A DNA stretch of 64,000 nucleotides from Parvimonas sp. oral taxon 110 str. F0139 (GCF_000214475.1 NZ_AFII01000001.1:372001-436000), one strand, 5' to 3'; shown: positions 8,611-17,982, counted from the stretch's first letter. Numbers and translations: made by a program. The notes: generated from the letters alone by a model not told the origin.

Positions 8611-9598
8611 ATCTTGGTAAAAAACCAACTTTTTTATAAACTTTCCTAAGTGTTTTAGTTGCATAATAGGATGCTTTATCTGCTCCTTCTTTCATAACTT
8701 TTTCAAGATATGCCTTATCTGAAATAAATTCTTTGTAGTTATCTCTTAGCGGTTTTAAACTATCTGCAATTAATTGTCCTAAATCTTCTTTAAACACCGA
8801 ATAATTTTCGTTTTTATATTTTGCCACAATTTCATCACTTGTTTTTCCACTAAAAGCAATATACATATTTATTAAGTTTTTTAGTCCTTTTTGTTCATCA
8901 TTATAATCGAAATTTCCAAGACTATCAGTTACAGATTTTTTAATTTTTCTCTTGATAGTTTCTTCATCATCAAGAAGTAGTATAAATGAATTAACATCTT
9001 CATCAGATTTACTCATCTTCTTTTCAGGATTTTTAAGACTCATAATTTTACCAGTTTCTTTTCCAATTATTCCTTCAGGAACTACAAAAGTATCTGAATA
9101 TTTATTGTTAAATCTTTCAGCTAAGTCTCTTGCAAGCTCTAAATGTTGTTTTTGATCAACACCAACAGGAACTAAATCTGTTTGATATAGTAAAATATCT
9201 GCAGCCATTAATACGGGATAAGTAAACAAACCTGCATTTAGATTTTCTTCAGATTTTTGTGATTTTTCTTTAAATTGAGTCATTCTATTAAGTTGTCCCA
9301 TATAACTCATACAACTTAAAACCCAAGATAATTCAGCATGTTGAGGTACATGTGACTGAACAAAAAGAGTAGATTTATCAGGTTCTAATCCTGATGCTAA
9401 AAATATAGCCATTAAGTCCAATGTTCTTTCTCTAAGTAATTTAGGCTCTTGTGGTACAGTTATAGAATGTAAATCTGCAACATTAAAAAAACATTCATAT
9501 TGATCTTGTAAACTCTTAAAATTTCTTATAGAACCTAAATAATTTCCTATTGTTAGTTGACCTGAAGGCTGTAATGCACTATAAACTATTTTTCCCAT
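8609..9598 (-). CDS. trpS: Tryptophanyl-tRNA synthetase
   Basis: TrpRS charges tRNA-Trp in the cytosol. The product has 329 residues from ATG 9598, with GGAGG 9 nt upstream; the in-frame TTG 15 nt earlier overlaps that Shine-Dalgarno and is not used here. The HIGH-type motif is TIGNYLGSIRNF in PSGQLTIGN near the N-terminus. The class I KMSKS loop is KKMSKSDED at about residue 195. GVDQKQHLELARDLAERFN is the conserved core block. A terminator separates it from the preceding pnp gene. The leader is short, with no room for a T-box. Confidence 0.96.
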   Translation of the reverse strand: MGKIVYSALQPSGQLTIGNYLGSIRNFKSLQDQYECFFNVADLHSITVPQEPKLLRERTLDLMAIFLASGLEPDKSTLFVQSHVPQHAELSWVLSCMSYMGQLNRMTQFKEKSQKSEENLNAGLFTYPVLMAADILLYQTDLVPVGVDQKQHLELARDLAERFNNKYSDTFVVPEGIIGKETGKIMSLKNPEKKMSKSDEDVNSFILLLDDEETIKRKIKKSVTDSLGNFDYNDEQKGLKNLINMYIAFSGKTSDEIVAKYKNENYSVFKEDLGQLIADSLKPLRDNYKEFISDKAYLEKVMKEGADKASYYATKTLRKVYKKVGFLPR

Positions 9599-9628
9599 AT
9601 TCAAATCCTCCAATCATAAGATTTTAAT

Positions 9629-9665
9629 AAAAAAGGTCAATCCTAATCTAATTAGAATATTGACC
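9629..9665 (-). terminator. pnp terminator
   Basis: Outer stem GGTCAAT/ATTGACC with a further inner AT-rich pairing, followed on the minus strand by TTTTTT. It lies 13 nt after the pnp stop codon. Confidence 0.8.
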
Positions 9666-9677
9666 TATTTCTGTTAT

Positions 9678-11792
9678 TTATTTTTCTTCTTTTTCTTTAT
9701 CTTTTTTAGGCTTTTCAAGTAAGGCTTTTCTTGACAATTTAATCTTTCCTTGATTGTCAATTTCTATTACTTTAACTTCAACTACATCTCCAACTTTAAA
9801 TAAATCTTCAACTTTATTTAATCTTTCGTGAGTCATATTTGAGATATGAAGTAAGCCTTCCTTACCTTTAATAAGTTCAACGAATGCTCCAAAATTTGTG
9901 ATTGTCGTAATTACACCACTGTAAATTTCTCCAACCTCAATTTCTTTAACAATTTCATTAATCATTTCTTTTGCTCTTTCACCATTTTCTCTTGAATCAG
10001 CTGTAATTGCAATGCGTCCGTCATCAAAAGTATCAATCTTAACTCCTGTTTCATCAATAATCTTATTGATAACTTTTCCACCCGGTCCAATTACTTCTCT
10101 AATTTTTTCTGGTAAAATTTGCATAGTAAATATCTTTGGAGCATATTTTGACATTTCTTCACTTGGAGTTGCTATACAGTCATTCATAATTGATAAAATG
10201 TGAAGTCTTGCTCTTTTTGCTTTTTCTAGTGCGGTTGCCAAAATTTCTCTACTAATACCATCAATTTTAATATCCATTTGTAAAGCTGTGATTCCATTTT
10301 TAGTACCAGCAACTTTAAAGTCCATATCTCCAAAATGATCTTCTAAACCTTGAATATCGGTTAAAATGGCAATTTTATTAGTTTTTTCATCTTTTATTAG
10401 TCCCATTGCGATACCTGCAACAGAATCTTTAATAGGAACACCTGCATCCAATAATGAAAGTGTTGAGCCACAAATACTTGCTTGTGAACTTGATCCATTT
10501 GAAGATAAAACTTCTGAAACTAATCTCATTGTATATGGAAATTCCTCCTCACTTGGTAAAACAGGAACTAAAGCTCTTTCAGCTAAAGCACCATGACCAA
10601 TTTCACGTCTTCCCGGACTTCTTAAAGGTCTAACATCTCCAACACTAAAAGGAGGGAAATTATATTGATGCATATATCTCTTATCATCTTCATCAATAAC
10701 TCCATCTAAAACTTGAACTTCTCCAGGAGCTCCTAAAGTTGTTAAAGTTAAAACTTGAGTTTGTCCTCTAGTAAATAACCCTGAACCATGAGTTCTTGGT
10801 AAAAGTCCTCTTTCACAAGAAATTTTTCTAACTTCATCAAGTTCTCTATCATCTGGTCTAATTCCTTCTTCTATTATTAATCTTCTAACTTCATCAACTA
10901 TAACTGATTCTATAGCAGAATTAATTTCACCTTTTTTATCTTCATAATCAGGTAAGAATTTTTCAAAAATTTCTTTAGTAATTTTATCAAGATTTTCTTC
11001 TCTTTCCATTTTGTTTGGAGTTCTAAGAGCAGAAATAATTTGTTCTTTACCAAATTCAATAATTGAGTTGAATAAATCTTCATCTCTTTGTTTTATTATA
11101 ACTTCAGATTTTTCTTTTCCAACTTCTTCTCTTATTGTTTCAATAAAATTACAAATTGATTTGATTTCTTCATGTGCAAAAAGAATTGCATTTAAAACTT
11201 CTTCTTCACTTAAAATATCAGCACCTGCTTCAACCATCATAATAGCATCTTTTGTTCCTGATACTGTAATATTAAGTCTTGATTTTTCTCTTTGTGCAAT
11301 TGTTGGATTTATTACATACTCACCATCAACATAACCAACATTAACAGATCCAGTAGGTCCATTAAAAGGAATATCTGAAATTGTAAGTGCAATAGATGAT
11401 CCTATCATTGCAAGTATGTCTGGTTGATTATCTTGTTCAACAGATAATGCTGTTGCAATAACTTGAACATCATTTCTATATCCTTCTGGAAATAGTGGAC
11501 GTAGTGGTCTATCTATAAGTCTAGATGTCAATATTGATTTTTCACTTGGACGTCCTTCCCTTTTAATAAATCCACCAGGAATTTTTCCTACTGAATAAAG
11601 TTTTTCTTCAAAATCACAACTTAACGGAAAAAAGTCAACTCCTTCTCTAGGTTCTTTAGAAGCACATGCATTTACTAAAACAACTGTTTCTCCACATTGT
11701 ACAAGGCAGGAACCATTAGCTTGTTCTGCTACTTTTCCAATTGTTACTTTAAGTTCTCTCCCACTTAAATCATATATAAATTCTCTAACCAT
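9678..11792 (-). CDS. pnp: Polyribonucleotide nucleotidyltransferase (PNPase)
   Basis: PNPase is a phosphorolytic 3'-5' exoribonuclease of mRNA decay. The product has 704 residues starting at ATG 11792, after AGGAGGATTAA. Two RNase PH-like domains are present: the first starts at [17 protein letters not shown] and contains [17 protein letters not shown]; the second holds [15 protein letters not shown] and [22 protein letters not shown] domain follows ([15 protein letters not shown], about residue 565), then an S1 domain ([19 protein letters not shown], about residue 630) and a charged tail. It lies 56 nt after rpsO with a hairpin between them, the usual rpsO-pnp arrangement. Confidence 0.97.
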   Translation of the reverse strand: MVREFIYDLSGRELKVTIGKVAEQANGSCLVQCGETVVLVNACASKEPREGVDFFPLSCDFEEKLYSVGKIPGGFIKREGRPSEKSILTSRLIDRPLRPLFPEGYRNDVQVIATALSVEQDNQPDILAMIGSSIALTISDIPFNGPTGSVNVGYVDGEYVINPTIAQREKSRLNITVSGTKDAIMMVEAGADILSEEEVLNAILFAHEEIKSICNFIETIREEVGKEKSEVIIKQRDEDLFNSIIEFGKEQIISALRTPNKMEREENLDKITKEIFEKFLPDYEDKKGEINSAIESVIVDEVRRLIIEEGIRPDDRELDEVRKISCERGLLPRTHGSGLFTRGQTQVLTLTTLGAPGEVQVLDGVIDEDDKRYMHQYNFPPFSVGDVRPLRSPGRREIGHGALAERALVPVLPSEEEFPYTMRLVSEVLSSNGSSSQASICGSTLSLLDAGVPIKDSVAGIAMGLIKDEKTNKIAILTDIQGLEDHFGDMDFKVAGTKNGITALQMDIKIDGISREILATALEKAKRARLHILSIMNDCIATPSEEMSKYAPKIFTMQILPEKIREVIGPGGKVINKIIDETGVKIDTFDDGRIAITADSRENGERAKEMINEIVKEIEVGEIYSGVITTITNFGAFVELIKGKEGLLHISNMTHERLNKVEDLFKVGDVVEVKVIEIDNQGKIKLSRKALLEKPKKDKEKEEK

Positions 11793-11815
11793 TTAATCCT
11801 CCTATGGTCTTCTAA

Positions 11816-11843
11816 AAATAAAGAGCGAAAAAAATCGCCCTTT
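11816..11843 (-). terminator. Hairpin between rpsO and pnp, probable partial terminator
   Basis: On the minus strand a 9-bp stem, AAAGGGCGA with TCGCTCTTT (one G-U), is followed by ATTTTT. Its position right after rpsO suggests partial termination or an RNA processing barrier before pnp. Confidence 0.6.
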
Positions 11844-11848
11844 AATAA

Positions 11849-12115
11849 TTATCCTCTTATTTGTAATTTACTAGTTAATTCACGGTATCTTTCGATATCA
11901 ACATTACTAAGATATTTTAAAAGACCTTTTCTTTGTCCGATTAATTTGAATAAACCTCTTCTTGTTGCATGGTCTTTTTTATGTTCTTTTAAGTGTTCAG
12001 TTAAATACTTAATTCTGAAACTTAATAATGCAATTTGAACTTCTGGAGAACCTGTATCTCCTTCACTTCTTTTAAATTCATCAATAATTCTTAATTTGTC
12101 TTCTTTAGTTATCAT
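11849..12115 (-). CDS. rpsO: 30S ribosomal protein S15
   Basis: S15 is a primary 16S rRNA binder of the 30S platform. It has 88 residues with the typical start [28 protein letters not shown] and [15 protein letters not shown]. Start codon ATG 12115 follows TTTTAGGAGGTAGTT. It is the first gene of the rpsO-pnp unit with its own promoter and a leader of about 75 nt. S15 often represses its own mRNA through such a leader; the sequence does not settle that here. Confidence 0.97.
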   Translation of the reverse strand: MITKEDKLRIIDEFKRSEGDTGSPEVQIALLSFRIKYLTEHLKEHKKDHATRRGLFKLIGQRKGLLKYLSNVDIERYRELTSKLQIRG

Positions 12116-12195
12116 TATAACTACCTCCTAAAATATAATTCACCGTAGCAATGTAAAGGTCGGAGTTTCCATAAACATAGCAACAGTACTCGATA

Positions 12196-12224
12196 AGTAT
12201 ACCATAAAACGCAATAAATGTAAA
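12196..12224 (-). promoter_or_regulatory. rpsO promoter
   Basis: On the minus strand, TTTACA, a 17-nt spacer and TATACT with an upstream TGG. It predicts a transcript start about 75 nt before the rpsO ATG. Confidence 0.75.
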
Positions 12225-12291
12225 CTGTTTTTTTAAATTTTTACTGAATATTATCGAATTTTTATGATATTATATTATAATTTTACAATTA

Positions 12292-12828
12292 TTAATTCTT
12301 AATTTGATTTTTCCACTCTTCTTTTAGAATTCCATATTTCATTGAATCATAATATATATTATTATGATATCTAACTTTTCTAATTCTTCCCTCAAGTATC
12401 ATCCCAATTTTCAAGCTACATTTCATCATTCCAAGATTTCCACTCCAAGTCGTCAAACCTATATGCTCTAAATTTTCTTCAGCATTAAAGATTTCATCTA
12501 TCCATAATGAAAGTGCCTCTGACCCAATTCCTTTACTCCAGAAATTTTCATCAAAAATTGCTATTCCGATTTCAAGCCACCTTGTTTTTTCATTTTCCCA
12601 ATATTTTGAAACTATTCCAATTAGGACATCATCAAAATAAATTCCTTTTACTCTTTCTCCCAAAAAGAATTCTATCTCTTTTGATAATATAAATTCATCA
12701 TAAGTTTTAAATTCAAAATCATCAAAATATGGAGCATCATATTCTTTCCATTTAGGCATTTTATTTGAATACTCTATATCATATAATCGTCTTAAGTCAT
12801 CTCTTTGAATTCTTTTCAGTTCAATCAT
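12292..12828 (-). CDS. GNAT family N-acetyltransferase (RimJ/RimL-like)
   Basis: The 178-residue protein has the layout of RimJ/RimL/SpeG-type acetyltransferases, which transfer acetyl from acetyl-CoA to an amine. The N-terminus MIELKRIQRDDLRRLYDIE is a typical first strand and helix. WLEIGIAIFDENFWSKGIGSEAL holds the acetyl-CoA-binding loop (Q/RxxGxG replaced by SKGIGS), and HIGLTTWSGNLGMMKCSLKIG is motif B, where the partner side of the cofactor binds. GRIRKVRYHNNIYYDSMKYGIL is the usual C-terminal block. It starts 15 nt after trhP and probably ends that operon. The substrate cannot be told. Confidence 0.8.
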   Translation of the reverse strand: MIELKRIQRDDLRRLYDIEYSNKMPKWKEYDAPYFDDFEFKTYDEFILSKEIEFFLGERVKGIYFDDVLIGIVSKYWENEKTRWLEIGIAIFDENFWSKGIGSEALSLWIDEIFNAEENLEHIGLTTWSGNLGMMKCSLKIGMILEGRIRKVRYHNNIYYDSMKYGILKEEWKNQIKN

Positions 12829-12843
12829 AAATTTCTCCTAAAT

Positions 12844-14073
12844 TTATTCATCAGATAATTTTTTTCTCATTATATCCCATGGCTTTACTTCAAACGGTAA
12901 AGGCATTTTTATAATTTGTTTTGCCCTTGGTGCAACATCAATTTCTTCATCATTTTCATCATACATTTTTTCTATTTTAAAAGTTTCAAAACCATCTCTT
13001 GGACCAAAAATTTCAACTTCATCTCCAACAAAAATTCTATTTCTCTGTTCTATTGTTGCAATTTTTGTTTCCTTATCATAGTCCAAAACAAGTCCAACAA
13101 AATCATAAGTTCTTATATATGAGCTTGAATTGTAAAGTTGATCATTTTCATCTGGCTTTTTATAGTAAAATCCCTTTGTAAAATCTCTATGACTTGCTTT
13201 TTTAATCTCAAGTAAAAGTCTTTCTGCCATTTCTTTTGTATAAGTACCATTTTTAATTGCATCGAGAGCTAATCTATAACTTCTTATAACAGTTGCAACA
13301 TAGTATTGAGTCTTTACTCTTCCTTCAATTTTTAAACTATGAACTCCTGCTTTGATAACATCTTCAAGAGAATCCAACATACATAAATCTTTACTATTAT
13401 ATATAAAAGTTCCTTGTTCTGTTTCTTCAATAGGATAATACTCTCCAGGTCTTCTCTCTTCAACTAAATTATATTTCCATCTACAAGCATGAGCACAATC
13501 CCCTTTGTTTGCATCTCTTCCACACATATAGTTGCTCAATAAGCATCTTCCTGAATATGAAATACACATTGCACCGTGGACAAAAGCTTCAATATCAACT
13601 TCAGGTACTTCCTTATGTATTAAATTGATTTCTTCTAAAGATAATTCTCTTGCCATTACAATTCGTTTAATACCTAAATCATACCAAAATTTTACAGTTC
13701 TATAATTTGTAACACTCGCCTGTGTACTCATATGTACTTCAATATCTTTACTTACAGAACGAACAGCAGTGTATATTCCAGCATCTGCAACGATTAATGC
13801 ATCTACCCCTATATCAACTAGGACTCTTACATACTCTTCAAGACCTATTAAATCATCATTATGGGGAATAATATTCATTGTTATATATATTTTTTTACCT
13901 CTTTCATGAACAAAATCAGTAGCTTCTTTTAGTTGTTCAACTGTAAAATTTTTAGATGCTTTTCTTAAACCGAATGATTCACCTGCAAGATAAACTGCAT
14001 CTGCCCCATAGATAATTGCCATTTTTAATTTTTCTATATCTCCTGCGGGGGCTAATAGTTCAACTTCTTTCAT
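12844..14073 (-). CDS. trhP: U32-family tRNA hydroxylation protein (TrhP/YrrO-like)
   Basis: The 409-residue protein belongs to the peptidase U32 family. Members next to trmR act in tRNA wobble-uridine hydroxylation (ho5U34) rather than proteolysis. Landmarks are ELLAPAGDIEKLKMAI at the start, GADAVYLAGE, the signature FVHGAMCISYSGRCLLSNYM at about residue 165, and the cysteine cluster CGRDANKGDCAHACRW expected to hold an iron-sulfur cluster. LKIEGRVKTQYYVA and a C-terminal beta-barrel-like part (GDEVEIFGPRDG) follow. Bacillus carries two such genes (yrrN, yrrO) after yrrM; here there is one. A hairpin separates it from trmR. Function is inferred from family and neighbours. Confidence 0.85.
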   Translation of the reverse strand: MKEVELLAPAGDIEKLKMAIIYGADAVYLAGESFGLRKASKNFTVEQLKEATDFVHERGKKIYITMNIIPHNDDLIGLEEYVRVLVDIGVDALIVADAGIYTAVRSVSKDIEVHMSTQASVTNYRTVKFWYDLGIKRIVMARELSLEEINLIHKEVPEVDIEAFVHGAMCISYSGRCLLSNYMCGRDANKGDCAHACRWKYNLVEERRPGEYYPIEETEQGTFIYNSKDLCMLDSLEDVIKAGVHSLKIEGRVKTQYYVATVIRSYRLALDAIKNGTYTKEMAERLLLEIKKASHRDFTKGFYYKKPDENDQLYNSSSYIRTYDFVGLVLDYDKETKIATIEQRNRIFVGDEVEIFGPRDGFETFKIEKMYDENDEEIDVAPRAKQIIKMPLPFEVKPWDIMRKKLSDE

Positions 14074-14100
14074 TAATTATTTTCTCCTTTAACTATTAAA

Positions 14101-14127
14101 TAGGAATCCAAGAAAATCGGATTCCCA
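14101..14127 (-). terminator. Hairpin between trmR and trhP
   Basis: On the minus strand, a 9-bp stem TGGGAATCC/GGATTCCTA is followed only by TTTAATAG. The weak T-tract suggests partial termination or mRNA stabilisation rather than the end of the operon. Confidence 0.5.
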
Positions 14128-14139
14128 TTTATATTTAGT

Positions 14140-14778
14140 CTATTTTTTATAACATATAGCCATACCATCGTCTATTGGTATTATAGTAGTTGAAAATTTA
14201 TCACTATTCGTTATGATTTTCAAAAATTCTTTCAATCTTTTAACTATTGTATTTTTTCTTCTTATAATATTTTTCTCTTTTGCAACAAGACCTCTAAATA
14301 AAATATTATCAGAAACTAATATCCCCCCATGATTTAATCTTTCAATGGATTTTTCAAAAAAACTTATATATTGCCCTTTTGCTGCATCCATAAAAATCAT
14401 ATCATATTCGTCTGTAATAAAATCTAAAGCATCATTTGCATCGGCATATATAAGATCAATATTCTTTTCACAACCTGCTCTTTTTATAAACTCTTTAGCT
14501 TTTAAAAAATTTTTCTCATCAATCTCAATAGTTGTGATAATAGAATCAGGATAAGCTCTATTCATAATTATAGATGAATAGCCAATTGCTGTTCCAATCT
14601 CTAATATTCTTTTTGGCTTTTTTAACATTACCAAAAATTCTAAAAATCTGGCAACTTCTACTTCTATAATTGGTACTTTATTTATGTTAGCATATTCTTC
14701 GATTTCAATTAATATAGGCTCTTTACTTTGTTCTAAACTCCTGATATATTCAGAAACATAATTTGCAACTATTTCCAT
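14140..14778 (-). CDS. trmR: tRNA 5-hydroxyuridine methyltransferase (TrmR/YrrM-like)
   Basis: The 212-residue class I SAM methyltransferase is of the catechol-O-methyltransferase-like family. Bacillus TrmR methylates ho5U34 of tRNA to mo5U. SAM motif I is ILEIGTAIGYSS at about residue 57, motif II is ITTIEIDEKNF, and the metal/substrate block is YDMIFMDAAKGQY. LVSDNILFRG is the conserved lid motif. The start ATG 14778 shares one base with the stop of the ylbF-like gene (TAATG). The neighbouring trhP supports the tRNA role over a generic O-methyltransferase. Confidence 0.87.
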   Translation of the reverse strand: MEIVANYVSEYIRSLEQSKEPILIEIEEYANINKVPIIEVEVARFLEFLVMLKKPKRILEIGTAIGYSSIIMNRAYPDSIITTIEIDEKNFLKAKEFIKRAGCEKNIDLIYADANDALDFITDEYDMIFMDAAKGQYISFFEKSIERLNHGGILVSDNILFRGLVAKEKNIIRRKNTIVKRLKEFLKIITNSDKFSTTIIPIDDGMAICYKK

Positions 14779-15100
14779 TATTCTGCTATTGTTTCTTCTA
14801 ACATTTTTACAATATCATTCATTATAGTTGAAATTCTAACTTCAGCAGCCATAAATTCTGATATTTCAGAATTGCTCATCAAAATAGAATTCAATTCATT
14901 TAATTGCTTTTCTTTTTCAGCAACATCTTCTCCATTTTGTTTTGCAATTTGATAATCATATAATTTCTTATGAAAATCATCTATAATTTTTTGTTTTCAG
15001 GATTTTCATCAATCTTTTTCTTTAATTTCTTAAATTCTTTAACTTCATCACAATTTTTAAAATCATTTGAAAAAGTTAAAATACTATTATATATATTCAT
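14778..15100 (-). CDS. YlbF/YmcA family protein (one frameshift)
   Basis: Reading from ATG 15100 stops after 39 codons at a TAG that follows a run of six A (plus-strand T 14987-14992). Adding one base gives a 107-residue, strongly helical, charged protein that ends with VRISTIMNDIVKMLEETIAE, typical of the Com_YlbF (DUF964) family. In Bacillus YlbF, YmcA and YaaT form a complex that directs RNase Y. Here the gene sits 8 nt after the RNase J gene, so a link to RNA turnover is plausible but inferred. Length and composition match the family; the family call is from pattern, not a search. Confidence 0.7.
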
Positions 15101-15108
15101 AAAACCTC

Positions 15109-16782
15109 CTAAAGTTCAGTAATTATAGGAATAATCATTGGTCCTCTTTTTATTTCATGATAAATATAAGAATTTAAATCTTTTCTAATATTATATCTGA
15201 TAGTTCCAATATCTGTTATAGAATCATCATTACAAATACTTAAAGTATTTTCAACAACTTTTCTCATTTCAGATACAAGATCTAAATTTTCCTTTACATA
15301 GATAAATCCTCTTGAAACTATTTCAGGTCCTGAAATTATTTCTTTAGTAGATTTTTCTAGAACTACCATAACAATTATAATTCCATCTTCAGATAGATGC
15401 TTTCTATCTCTTAGAACTGCACTACCTACATCTCCTACTCCAAGTCCGTCAACTAGTATATTTCCAGACTCAACTGTTCCTGATATAAATCCTTCTTGTT
15501 TATAATTAAATTCAAAAACAGTTCCATTTCGTCCTATTAAAATATTATCTTTTGACATTCCCATTTCAACAGCTAATTTAGCATGAGTTTTTAGATGCCT
15601 TGATTCTCCATGAACTGGAATAAAGTACTTTGGTTTAACTAAAGTGTGAATTAACTTCAATTCTTCCTGACAAGCATGGCCTGAAACATGAACCTCTGCT
15701 AGAGAAGAATGAATTACTTTAACTCCCATTTCAACAAGACGATTTACAAGACCAAAAAAGATTTTTTCATTTCCTGGAATAGGGGAAGCTGAAATTATTA
15801 CAGTATCATTTTCTGTTAATACTAGTTTTCTATGTTCACCGTAAGCCATTCTATTTAATGCACTCATAGGCTCGCCTTGACTTCCAGTCATTAAAAGTAC
15901 AATTTCAGATTCATCATACTTATTAATATCCTTTAAATCAATAAGAGTTCCTTTTTCTATCTCTAATTTATTAAGTTCAGTTGCAACTTTAATAACATTA
16001 ACCATTGAACGACCTGACACCGCAACTTTTCTTTTAAATTTCTCTGCAGCTTTTATAATTTGTTGAACTCGATGTAAATTAGAAGCAAATGTTGCAACTA
16101 TAATTCTTCCATGAGCCTTATTAAAAAGTTCTATAAAAGTTTCCCCTACTGAACTTTCGCTCATAGTATATCCTGGTCTTTCGACATTAGTACTATCTGC
16201 ACATAGAAGCATGACTCCATCCATTCCCCATTGAGCTATACGATGTAAATCCATCTTATCTCCATCAATAGGCGTATAATCAATTTTGAAGTCTCCGGTA
16301 AAAATAATATTTCCGACTGGTGTTTTTATTCCAAAACTTACACTATCAGGAATACTATGACAAGCTCTTATAAATTCAACAGAAAAATGTTTAGTTTTTA
16401 TCGTTTCACCTGCATTAACCAAATGCAAATTTTCTTTACTAAGATTATGTTCTTGTAATTTATTTTCAACAAGGCCTAAAGTTAATTTAGTTCCATAAAC
16501 AGGTACATTTATTTTCTTCAATATATATGGGACTGATCCAATGTGATCTTCGTGTCCATGTGTCAAAAAAAGAGCTTTTACCCTATCAATATTTTTCATT
16601 AAATAGGTAATATCTGGAATTACAATATCTATTCCTGGCATATCGTCATCTGGAAAAGTCATCCCACAATCCAAGATGATAATTTCATCATCATATTCCA
16701 AAATAGACATATTTTTACCTATTTCACCAACTCCGCCTAAGGGTATCATCTTTAAAGTTTTCTTTTTGTTTTTTTGCACCAC
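15109..16782 (-). CDS. rnj: Ribonuclease J
   Basis: RNase J is a metallo-beta-lactamase/beta-CASP endo- and 5'-3' exoribonuclease for mRNA decay and rRNA maturation. The 557-residue product has the metal motif THGHEDHIGS at about residue 75, IFTGDFKID, the beta-CASP core GRSMVNVIKVATELN and MTGSQGEPMSALNRMA, and FIPVHGE with SASPIPGNE. The C-terminal domain is complete. Start ATG 16782 lies 9 nt after fur. Only one rnj copy is in the window; whether it is J1 or J2 cannot be told. Confidence 0.95.
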   Translation of the reverse strand: MVQKNKKKTLKMIPLGGVGEIGKNMSILEYDDEIIILDCGMTFPDDDMPGIDIVIPDITYLMKNIDRVKALFLTHGHEDHIGSVPYILKKINVPVYGTKLTLGLVENKLQEHNLSKENLHLVNAGETIKTKHFSVEFIRACHSIPDSVSFGIKTPVGNIIFTGDFKIDYTPIDGDKMDLHRIAQWGMDGVMLLCADSTNVERPGYTMSESSVGETFIELFNKAHGRIIVATFASNLHRVQQIIKAAEKFKRKVAVSGRSMVNVIKVATELNKLEIEKGTLIDLKDINKYDESEIVLLMTGSQGEPMSALNRMAYGEHRKLVLTENDTVIISASPIPGNEKIFFGLVNRLVEMGVKVIHSSLAEVHVSGHACQEELKLIHTLVKPKYFIPVHGESRHLKTHAKLAVEMGMSKDNILIGRNGTVFEFNYKQEGFISGTVESGNILVDGLGVGDVGSAVLRDRKHLSEDGIIIVMVVLEKSTKEIISGPEIVSRGFIYVKENLDLVSEMRKVVENTLSICNDDSITDIGTIRYNIRKDLNSYIYHEIKRGPMIIPIITEL

Positions 16783-16791
16783 AATAATCTC

Positions 16792-17235
16792 CTACTTCTT
16801 TTCAAGATTTAAACAATCTGAACACTTTCCATAGAATTTTAAATCGTGGTTCATAATTTTAAATTTATACTTTTCTTCAATAATTTGTTCTAAAGTTTCT
16901 AAATAATCTTCTTCAACTTCAATTATTTTTCCACAATCTTTACATAAGAGATGATGATGTTGATGTTTGTCATCTTCTCTTATAATTTCATATCTATATC
17001 TTTTATCATCAAAATCCAATTTATGAACTATATTCATCTTATCAAAAATAACAAGTGTACGATAAACTGTAGCAATTCCTAAATCTTTATCATATTTGCT
17101 AGCTATTTCATGTAACTCTTCTGGACTTAAATGATTACCTTTGTTTTCATTAAGGACATTAAAAACAATTTCTCTTTGCTTAGTAATCTTGTAGTTGTTT
17201 TCAACTAACAACTTCTTCATTTCTTTTACTTCCAT
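16792..17235 (-). CDS. fur: Fur-family metal-responsive repressor
   Basis: Fur-family proteins bind DNA as metal-loaded dimers. The 147-residue product has a winged helix (NNYKITKQREIVFNVL; ATVYRTLVIFDKMNIVHKL) and a C-terminal dimerisation domain with the metal-binding run HQHHHLLCKDCG and the second cysteine pair CSDC, which together form a structural zinc site. The residue that separates PerR (Asp) from Fur (Glu) appears to be Glu in YRYEI, so Fur is favoured, though Zur is not excluded. It starts at ATG 17235 after AAGGAG. It lies within a housekeeping operon; no Fur box is evident nearby. Confidence 0.87.
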   Translation of the reverse strand: MEVKEMKKLLVENNYKITKQREIVFNVLNENKGNHLSPEELHEIASKYDKDLGIATVYRTLVIFDKMNIVHKLDFDDKRYRYEIIREDDKHQHHHLLCKDCGKIIEVEEDYLETLEQIIEEKYKFKIMNHDLKFYGKCSDCLNLEKK

Positions 17236-17250
17236 AACTATTCTCCTTTT

Positions 17251-17493
17251 CTAAATTTTTTCTTTTTCTGACTTTAATTCCTCATAAACTTCAATCGCAT
17301 CGGAAAGTTCTTCATCATCAATACCTTCTAAATTAATATTTCCATCCTTATCATATATAATTCTTAAAATATATGTACTAATATCATCTTTTGAATTTAA
17401 AACCGCATATTCACAATCATTCATACCAAAAGTATCAATTAATTCAAAAATAATTTTTTTCCCATTTTCATCAAAAGCTTCAAAACGCTCCAA
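17251..17493 (-). CDS. DUF1292 protein (YrzB-like)
   Basis: An 80-residue acidic protein of the DUF1292 family: a short beta-rich body (MERFEAFDENGKKIIFELIDTF, YAVLNSKDD, YILRIIYDKDGN) and an acidic tail (DDEELSDAIEVYEEL). The function is not known. Gene order alaS-ireB-ruvX-yrzB is conserved in Firmicutes and supports the call. It sits 10 nt after ruvX and 15 nt before fur. Confidence 0.85.
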   Translation of the reverse strand: MERFEAFDENGKKIIFELIDTFGMNDCEYAVLNSKDDISTYILRIIYDKDGNINLEGIDDEELSDAIEVYEELKSEKEKI

Positions 17494-17503
17494 AATATCA
17501 CTC

Positions 17504-17929
17504 CTATTTTTTATCCAAATATGATTGTAAAATATATGTAGCAGCTACTTTGTCTATTACTTTTTTTCGCTTCTTTCTACTCATATTTCCTTCAATCAAA
17601 ATTCTTTCTGCACTTACAGTTGTGAGTCTTTCATCTTGCATAATAATTTCTATATTAAAAGAATTTTCTTTTAAAAATTCTTTTAAAGATTCGACAAAAG
17701 ATAGAACCTTCTCTCCCTGTGGACCAATAGTATTATTCATATTTTTAGGAAGTCCAATAATAATTTTAATAATATTTTCTTTAATTATTATATCTTTTAA
17801 AATATCAAAATCTTTTTCAATACTTTCTCTAAAAATTGTACTATGTCCTTCTGCCATAATAAACAAAGGATCACTAATAGCAACACCAATTGTTCTATCA
17901 CCCACATCTAAAGCCATATATCTATTCAT
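17504..17929 (-). CDS. ruvX: RuvX/YqgF Holliday-junction resolvase-like, pre-16S rRNA nuclease
   Basis: The 141-residue RNase H-fold protein opens with [20 protein letters not shown], which carries the first catalytic Asp. [16 protein letters not shown] is the second conserved strand, [11 protein letters not shown] provides the Glu/Asp cluster, and [13 protein letters not shown] gives the last Asp region. Members process the 5' end of 16S rRNA in E. coli; a resolvase role was proposed earlier. It lies between ireB (after a hairpin) and yrzB. Confidence 0.93.
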   Translation of the reverse strand: MNRYMALDVGDRTIGVAISDPLFIMAEGHSTIFRESIEKDFDILKDIIIKENIIKIIIGLPKNMNNTIGPQGEKVLSFVESLKEFLKENSFNIEIIMQDERLTTVSAERILIEGNMSRKKRKKVIDKVAATYILQSYLDKK

Positions 17930-17959
17930 AAATACCCCTTTTTTCCATTATGTAAAAGC

Positions 17960-17982
17960 CCCGGCAAAAAATTTTTGCCGGG
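17960..17982 (-). terminator. GC-rich hairpin between ireB and ruvX
   Basis: An 11-bp inverted repeat CCCGGCAAAAA/TTTTTGCCGGG with a one-base centre, followed on the minus strand by GCTTTTACAT. It is strong for this AT-rich genome. The T-tract is short, so partial termination between alaS-ireB and the ruvX group is likely. Confidence 0.65.
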
